Under the pieces are notes generated by a model that was given only the letters and a program-made list of their open reading frames with translations, did no database searches and was not told the origin of the DNA. Below are positions 43,272 through 48,110 of a stretch of 48,110 bases of DNA, piece after piece; position 1 is the stretch's first letter, and the number at the start of each line of letters is the position of its first letter. Origin of the DNA: Jiangella rhizosphaerae (GTDB taxonomy: Bacteria > Actinomycetota > Actinomycetes > Jiangellales > Jiangellaceae); assembly GCF_003579925.1 (NCBI RefSeq), contig NZ_QUAL01000045.1, positions 1 through 48,110 of the forward strand. The letters are read 5' to 3'. The position numbers and the translations under genes are program-made.

Positions 43272-44411
43272 GTGGTGCGTCGTGGCGCGGGGTGGGCCGC
43301 GCTGACGGCGGCCGCCGCGCTGGTCTCGTCGTGCGGGATGGTCGGCGCCCTGGGCGACGACGACGCCGGCGCGCAGACGGCGACCGTCGGCGTGCTGGTG
43401 CCCGGCAGCGGCTGGCAGCAGGCCGACGGCGAGGCGGTGCTGGCCGCGGTCCGCGCCGCCGTCGAGGAGACGGCGGGCGACATCGCCGGCTGGACGGTCG
43501 AGGTCGTCGCCGTCGACGAGGGCGAGAAGGGCGAGGCGGCGGCCGACTCCGTCACCGAGCTGGTCGACGGTGACGCGGTCGCCGTGATCGGCGGGTTGAC
43601 GACGGCCGGCGTGCGGGCCGCGCAGCCGGTCCTGGACGACGAGGACGTGCTGTTCGTGTCGCCTGCCGACGTCGTGCCGTCGCACACCCTGGGCGCCGAC
43701 CCGAGCGCGCCGCTGCGTCCGTACCGCTCGTACTTCCGGACGGCGGTGGGCGCCGAGCCGCCGGCCGCGGCGCTGGGCCGGTACGCCGTCAGCGGGCTGC
43801 GCGCCGACGCCGTCGCCGTCGTCGACGGGGGAGATCCGGCCGAGGTGCGGGCGTTCGCCGAAGCGGTCGACGAAGCCGGCGGGTCGGTCGTGGCCCGCGG
43901 CGCCGACGTCGCCACCGTCGTCGCGAAGGCGAAGACCGAGGGCGCCACCGCCGTCTTCGTGGCCGGCGACCCGGAGGCCGCCGCCCAGGCAGACCGCCAG
44001 GTGCGCAGCGCGCGACTCGACGCGACCCTGCTGGGCGCGACGGCGTTCGGCGGCGACTTCGCCGACGACGGCCGCGACGGCGCCGTGCGGGCAGAGCCGG
44101 CCGAGCTGGACGCGACGGCGGGGGTGCGATCGGGCCGGTTGACCGACGACATCGGCGCGCCGCTGGGGGAGTACGGCGCCGCCGCCCACGACGCCGGGAT
44201 CGCCGTCGGCACCGTACTGGAGCGCTGCCTGCCACCGGCCAGTTCGGCGTCGTCGGCGCGGCGCGGCTGCCTGGGCGAGATGAGTCAGCTCGACTTCGCC
44301 GGCGCCACCGGAGAGGTCTCGTTCGACGAGTACGGCGACCGCAGCGGAGGCAGCGTCCGGTTCAGCGTGCTGCGCGACGGAACCTGGGAAGTCGTCGGTG
44401 TTGACGGCTGA
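43272..44411 (+). CDS. Type I periplasmic-binding-fold lipoprotein
   Basis: 379 residues from GTG 43272 (TTG 43263, overlapping the pdtaR stop, and GTG 43275 are alternatives). Lipobox LVSSC. Two-lobe Leu/Ile/Val-binding type fold: TATVGVLVPGSGWQQADGEAVLAAV, VIGGLTTAGVRAAQPVLDDEDVLFVSP, YFRTAVGAEP. It follows the ANTAR regulator with almost no gap, so likely co-transcribed. Distantly related to the next gene. No permease genes nearby. Confidence 0.8.
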   Translation: MVRRGAGWAALTAAAALVSSCGMVGALGDDDAGAQTATVGVLVPGSGWQQADGEAVLAAVRAAVEETAGDIAGWTVEVVAVDEGEKGEAAADSVTELVDGDAVAVIGGLTTAGVRAAQPVLDDEDVLFVSPADVVPSHTLGADPSAPLRPYRSYFRTAVGAEPPAAALGRYAVSGLRADAVAVVDGGDPAEVRAFAEAVDEAGGSVVARGADVATVVAKAKTEGATAVFVAGDPEAAAQADRQVRSARLDATLLGATAFGGDFADDGRDGAVRAEPAELDATAGVRSGRLTDDIGAPLGEYGAAAHDAGIAVGTVLERCLPPASSASSARRGCLGEMSQLDFAGATGEVSFDEYGDRSGGSVRFSVLRDGTWEVVGVDG

Positions 44412-44557
44412 TGTCCAAGGTCACAGTGTCCTAACAAGATGATCCTGGTTGGCCACCACTACTACGTTTAGCTGCTTCCACGGCATAAGTTTCGGGAATC
44501 ATCGCAGACCCAACCGGCGGCTGGTGACGGCGGCCGGCTCGGCGAAGGAGACATCTC

Positions 44558-45838
44558 ATGACCCGCACATCGCGACTGTGGCGGTCTCTTGCCGTCGCCG
44601 GAGCGGCCTCGCTCGTGCTGGCCGCTTGCGGTGGCGACGACGACGGCGGTTCGGACGAGGAGTCGCCGGGCGCCGGCGGCAACGCCGAGGCGACCAGCGA
44701 CGAACCCCTGCGGCTCGGCACGCTGCTGCCTGAGACCGGCAACCTCGCGTTCCTCGGCCCGCCGGAGTTCGCCGGCGTCGACCTCGCGATCCAGGAGATC
44801 AACGAGGGCGGCGGCGTGCTCGGCCACGACGTCGAGGTCACGCACACCGACTCCAGCGACGCCAGCAACACGGCCGTCACCCAGCAGTCGACGGACTCCC
44901 TGCTCAACGCGGGGGTCGCGGCCATCATCGGTGCCGCGTCGTCCGGTGTGTCGTTCACGGTCCTCGACCGCATCGTCCAGGACGAGACCATCATGTTCTC
45001 GCCGGCGAACACCTCGCCCGACTTCACCACGTACGAGGACGACGGCCTGTACTTCCGTACCGCTCCGTCCGACGTGCTGCAGGGCCAGGTGCTCGGCGAC
45101 ACCATCCTCGGTGACGGCCACGCCAACGTCGCGATCATGAACCTCGACGACGCCTACGGCAACGGCCTCGCGCAGTACCTCTCCGAGACGATCGAGAGCG
45201 GCGGCGGCACCATCGCGGCGCACATCGTCTACGACCCGCAGGCCTCGAACTACACCTCCGAGGTCAGCCAGGTCGCCGCGGCGGCGCCCGACGCCATCGC
45301 GCTGATCGGCTTCGAGGAGACCGTCACGATCATCCCCGAGCTGGTCACGCAGGGCATCGGCCCGCAGTCGATCCCGCTCTACTTCGTCGACGGCAACCTC
45401 TCCAACTACGGCGCCGACCTGCCGCCGGGCACGCTCGACGGCAACAAGGGCACGCTGCCGGGTGCGGAGACGGGGCCGGAGTTCCAGGAGCGGATGCTGG
45501 AGATCAACCCGGACCTCGAGGACTTCAGCTACGGCCCCGAGTCCTACGACGCGACCATGCTGCTGGCGCTGGCGGCCATCCAGGCCGGGTCGGTCGAGAG
45601 CCGCGACATCGCCGACAACCTGGTCGACGTCTCGCGCGAAGGCACCGAGTGCTCCGGCTTCCAGGAGTGCGCCGACCTGCTCGCCGACGGCGAGGACATC
45701 GACTACCAGGGCGTGTCGGGCCCGGTCGAGTTCACCGAGGCCGGCGACCCCGAGACGGCCACCATCGGCGTCTACCAGTACGGCCCCGACAACACCTACA
45801 CGCCGCTGGAGTACGTCGAGCGGACCATGTCGGAGTGA
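44558..45838 (+). CDS. Branched-chain amino acid-type ABC substrate-binding lipoprotein
   Basis: 426 residues, ATG behind GAAGGAG. Lipobox LAAC, acidic Gly-rich linker, then LivJ-like fold: LRLGTLLPETGNLAFLGPPE, AAIIGAASSGVSFTVLD, MFSPANTSPDF, YFRTAPSDVLQG. Binds amino acids or amides; ligand not fixed. Orphan: followed by a strong terminator, with no permease or ATPase genes. Confidence 0.9.
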   Translation: MTRTSRLWRSLAVAGAASLVLAACGGDDDGGSDEESPGAGGNAEATSDEPLRLGTLLPETGNLAFLGPPEFAGVDLAIQEINEGGGVLGHDVEVTHTDSSDASNTAVTQQSTDSLLNAGVAAIIGAASSGVSFTVLDRIVQDETIMFSPANTSPDFTTYEDDGLYFRTAPSDVLQGQVLGDTILGDGHANVAIMNLDDAYGNGLAQYLSETIESGGGTIAAHIVYDPQASNYTSEVSQVAAAAPDAIALIGFEETVTIIPELVTQGIGPQSIPLYFVDGNLSNYGADLPPGTLDGNKGTLPGAETGPEFQERMLEINPDLEDFSYGPESYDATMLLALAAIQAGSVESRDIADNLVDVSREGTECSGFQECADLLADGEDIDYQGVSGPVEFTEAGDPETATIGVYQYGPDNTYTPLEYVERTMSE

Positions 45839-45911
45839 TCTGACCCGGTCCCCCTTTCCCTTCAGGGACTCGCCGACCGGGACCATGCGGTCGGCGTGCG
45901 GGGAGCCGGCG

Positions 45912-45945
45912 AAGGCCCCGCCGGAACACCCGGCGGGGCCTTTTC
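45912..45945 (+). terminator. Intrinsic terminator of the binding-protein gene
   Basis: AAGGCCCCGCCGG-aacac-CCGGCGGGGCCTT (45912-45942), a perfect 13-base stem with 5-base loop followed by TTTT. It closes the pdtaR-binding protein stretch. The rest of the 45839-46181 gap holds the next promoter and a leader of about 170 bases. Confidence 0.93.
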
Positions 45946-45974
45946 GCGCCCTGAACCGGCCCGTGATACGACCG

Positions 45975-46004
45975 TTGACATTTTATACATCGCTCTTGTA
46001 CGTT
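45975..46004 (+). promoter_or_regulatory. Promoter of the M20 peptidase gene
   Basis: TTGACA (45975-45980, perfect -35), 18 bases, TACGTT (45999-46004). An AT-rich TTTTATACAT between them is unusual here. The start codon lies about 175 bases downstream. Confidence 0.65.
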
Positions 46005-46181
46005 CCTCGTTCAAGGCCCCGAAATCATCCCAGCCGACCCATTTTCGACATCCGTCCTGCCTTCGCGCCACCATTCTGGTCGCGCCCAGGTCAGCGGTTC
46101 CGGCGACGGTGCCACGCCGCTCATCCCCGCAGCTCAGACGTCTGTCTCGGTCCATCGTGGCCGCAGTGAGGAGCGTTTGCG

Positions 46182-47912
46182 ATGTGCGACACCGACCACA
46201 ACGAACCCGTCAGCAGACCACAGTTCAGCCGGCGCCAGGCGATCGGCCTGGGCGCCGCCGCGGCCGCCGCCGCGACCGTCGTCCCAGGGCTCACCGGGCG
46301 GCAGGCCGCCTACGCCGCGGCGGAGGTGAGCCCGGACAACTACGAGGCGCCCACGGGCCTGGCGAAGGACAGCAACGCCAAGGACACCGCACTCGGCGTC
46401 ATCGACCGGTACGCGGACTCGATCACCGGCCTCAGCGACACCATCTGGGAGTACGCCGAGCCGTCACTGGCCGAGTGGAACTCCGCGCTCGCGGAGGCGG
46501 AGTTCCTGCGCAAGCATGGGTTCCGCATCCAGTGGGCGGTCGGCGGCCTGCCGACGACGTTCGTCGCGACGTTCAGCAACGGGACCGGCAGCCCGGTCAT
46601 CGGGTTCAGCGGCGAGTACGACGCGCTGCCCGGCGTCTCGCAGAAGAAGGGCTCCACCGAGCACGACCCGCTGGTCTACAAGGACGACCCGTACTCGCCG
46701 AACTACGGGTACGGGCACGGCTGCGGCCACTCGGCGCTGGGCGCGGCGGCGGCCGGTGCGGCGGTGGCGGCGGCGAGCGCGCTGCGCCGGCACCGGCTCG
46801 ACGGCACCGTCAAGTTCTTCGGGTCGACGGCGGAGGAGCAACTGGTCGGCAAGTCCTACGACGTCATGAAGGGCGTCTACGACGGCTGCGACGTCTTCGT
46901 CGACTGGCATCCCGGGCGCAACACCAGCACCGGCTTCGGCTCGAACAACGCGCTCAAGGCGATGGCGTTCAACTTCAGCGGCACCCACGGCCACGGCGGC
47001 AGCCCGCTGGGCAACAAGAACGCGCAGAACGCCGTCCGGGCTCTGACGATGCTCACCGACATGCTGCGCGAGCACCACGTCGCGCCGGCCGGGCGCATCC
47101 ACCACGCCATCCGGCACTCCGCCGAGGCGCCGAACGTGCACGCCGCGCTGGCCGGCGCCTGGTACTTCGTCCGCGAGGCGACCCCGGAGCGGGTGGCGAT
47201 CCTGGCCGAGAAGGTCAGCGACTGCGCCCGCGCCGCCGGCATCGCCATGCGCATGGAGGTGCACGAACGCACCGTCGCCAACATCTGGAACATGCTGCCG
47301 AACAAGCGCGGCGCCGAGCTCGTCCACGACAACATGGTCCAGATCGGCGCGCCGGAGTTCACCGAGGAGGACCAGGCGTACGGGAAGGGCCTGCAGGCCG
47401 CGGCTGGCATCGCCCAGAACGGCTACAGCACCGGTGTCGCCGACCTGCGCCCGCCGCAGGAGTTCTTCACCGGCGGCGGCTCCACCGACGTCGCCGACAT
47501 CAGCTGGATCGTGCCGACGCTCAGTCTCGGCACCCCGGTCAGCCCGTCGGGGACGGCCAACCACAGCTGGCTCACGACGGGTTCGACGGTGTCGCACGCG
47601 GGCCACGTGGCGATGCTGGCCGCCGCCCGCTACCTCGCCGCCGTCGCCGTCGACCTGTTCACCCAGCCGGCGCTGGTGACGGAGATCAAGGAGGAGCACG
47701 CCGCCCGCACCGCGAACGTCGAGTGGGCCAGCCTCCTCCCGGCCGACTTCCAGCCCCCGGTCGTCGAGCCGCCCGAGTGGTTCCTGAAGCGGACCGGCCA
47801 GAAATGGCCCAACGGGCAGATCACCTGGCCGCCCGAGCGGATCGTCGGTCACACCAAGTGGGAGAGCCTCGGCCCGCCCATCCCGCCGGGCAACGTCCAG
47901 CCCTACGAGTGA
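46182..47912 (+). CDS. Tat-exported M20-family amidohydrolase (AbgB-like)
   Basis: 576 residues, ATG behind GAGGAG. Twin-arginine signal SRRQAIGLG with Ala-rich helix and AYAAAE cleavage region, so exported folded. M20 zinc peptidase: GFSGEYDALPG, zinc motif GHGCGH at 178-183, catalytic STAEE at 216-219, dimer domain (SGTHGHGGSP), C-terminal SWLTTGSTVSHAGH. Closest pattern is AbgB (p-aminobenzoyl-glutamate hydrolase), with about 90 extra C-terminal residues rich in Pro/Trp. Substrate unknown, probably an acylated amino acid outside the cell. Confidence 0.9.
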   Translation: MCDTDHNEPVSRPQFSRRQAIGLGAAAAAAATVVPGLTGRQAAYAAAEVSPDNYEAPTGLAKDSNAKDTALGVIDRYADSITGLSDTIWEYAEPSLAEWNSALAEAEFLRKHGFRIQWAVGGLPTTFVATFSNGTGSPVIGFSGEYDALPGVSQKKGSTEHDPLVYKDDPYSPNYGYGHGCGHSALGAAAAGAAVAAASALRRHRLDGTVKFFGSTAEEQLVGKSYDVMKGVYDGCDVFVDWHPGRNTSTGFGSNNALKAMAFNFSGTHGHGGSPLGNKNAQNAVRALTMLTDMLREHHVAPAGRIHHAIRHSAEAPNVHAALAGAWYFVREATPERVAILAEKVSDCARAAGIAMRMEVHERTVANIWNMLPNKRGAELVHDNMVQIGAPEFTEEDQAYGKGLQAAAGIAQNGYSTGVADLRPPQEFFTGGGSTDVADISWIVPTLSLGTPVSPSGTANHSWLTTGSTVSHAGHVAMLAAARYLAAVAVDLFTQPALVTEIKEEHAARTANVEWASLLPADFQPPVVEPPEWFLKRTGQKWPNGQITWPPERIVGHTKWESLGPPIPPGNVQPYE

Positions 47913-47921
47913 CGGCGTTGG

Positions 47922-48057
47922 CCCCGTCCCCCTGCTGCCCGATTGTCTTGGCCGCGTGCGCGCGCCTCAAGCGGACTATGGGGGCGCTTCGCGCCGGCGA
48001 TGACCGCTTGACCCGCCGCACGCGGCGAAGAACGGGCAGCTATCAGGGGGACGGGGG
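47922..48057 (+). repeat. R1 palindromic repeat, copy e
   Basis: Almost the same as R1a: from CCCCGTCCCCCTG to CCGCTTGACCCGC only one base differs by eye. It starts 10 bases after the M20 stop. Beyond it, GAAGAGCGGCGACG and GCGTTGGCCCCGTT also match the bases after R1a. Confidence 0.92.
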
Positions 48058-48100
48058 AAGAGCGGCGACGACTCCCGCGGCGTTGGCCCCGTTTGCGTGT

Positions 48101-48110
48101 GGCATTGGTG
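48101..48110 (+). repeat. Start of R2 copy e, cut by the window end
   Basis: GGCATTGGTG, at the same distance from R1e as R2a is from R1a, is the first ten bases of another R2 copy; the rest lies outside the window. Confidence 0.65.

Overview
The window comes from a GC-rich Actinomycetota chromosome. The evidence is third-position G/C codon bias, many GTG starts, the order trpE - membrane protein - HGxxPAAW protein - trpC - trpB - trpA - lgt - gltB - gltD - pyk that is typical of actinomycetes, and family-specific genes (DUF1707, DUF6879, an ANTAR regulator of the PdtaR type). The genus cannot be fixed from sequence alone; a Jiangella-like actinomycete is a guess. I saw no IS element, phage, CRISPR array or rRNA.

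Layout. 1-966: end of a sortase-anchored surface protein, then a gene-free stretch filled with two palindromic repeat families (called R1 and R2 here). 967-5746: a heterodimeric ABC exporter and two tandem septum-formation-type lipoproteins. 5887-16045: hisI-trpE and the rest of the tryptophan genes, two membrane-anchored DsbA-like proteins, and lgt with a long Ala/Lys-rich tail. 16621-24070: glutamate synthase (gltBD) behind a candidate GlnR site, then pyruvate kinase. 24099-29917: an accessory patch with a Cys-rich small protein, a LysE-family gene broken by an internal deletion, xthA, a RelE/ParE toxin-antitoxin pair, a junction of two gene fragments (SDR and solute-binding protein), and a nitrilase-family amidase. 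30102-37553: two MFS exporters, a TetR and an AraC regulator with visible operators, two FMN reductases, and a short threonyl-tRNA synthetase-like gene preceded by a Thr-codon leader peptide. 37720-38795: a Phd/VapC pair and zinc-free ribosomal proteins L36 and L33 behind a Zur-like box. 38835-47912: DUF1707 protein, GNAT and YciI proteins, epoxide hydrolase, DUF6879 protein, an unusual tRNA with Leu anticodon CAA but a short variable loop, a PdtaR-like ANTAR regulator, two type I binding-fold lipoproteins, and a Tat-exported M20 peptidase. The window ends in a near copy of the repeat block it began with.

How it works together. The trp genes are translationally coupled by 1-4 nt overlaps (hisI/trpE/membrane protein; trpB/trpA/DsbA-like) but split into three blocks, separated by small genes and by repeats. 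Amino-acid nitrogen supply (gltBD) follows directly. Many single genes start 6-8 nt after a TAnnnT-like hexamer with no Shine-Dalgarno, as expected for leaderless mRNAs. The most unusual items are the R1/R2 repeat families, the Thr-rich leader peptide with mutually exclusive hairpins ahead of an editing-less ThrRS paralogue, and the class I-shaped tRNA(CAA). All function calls rest on reading motifs by eye; no database search was run.
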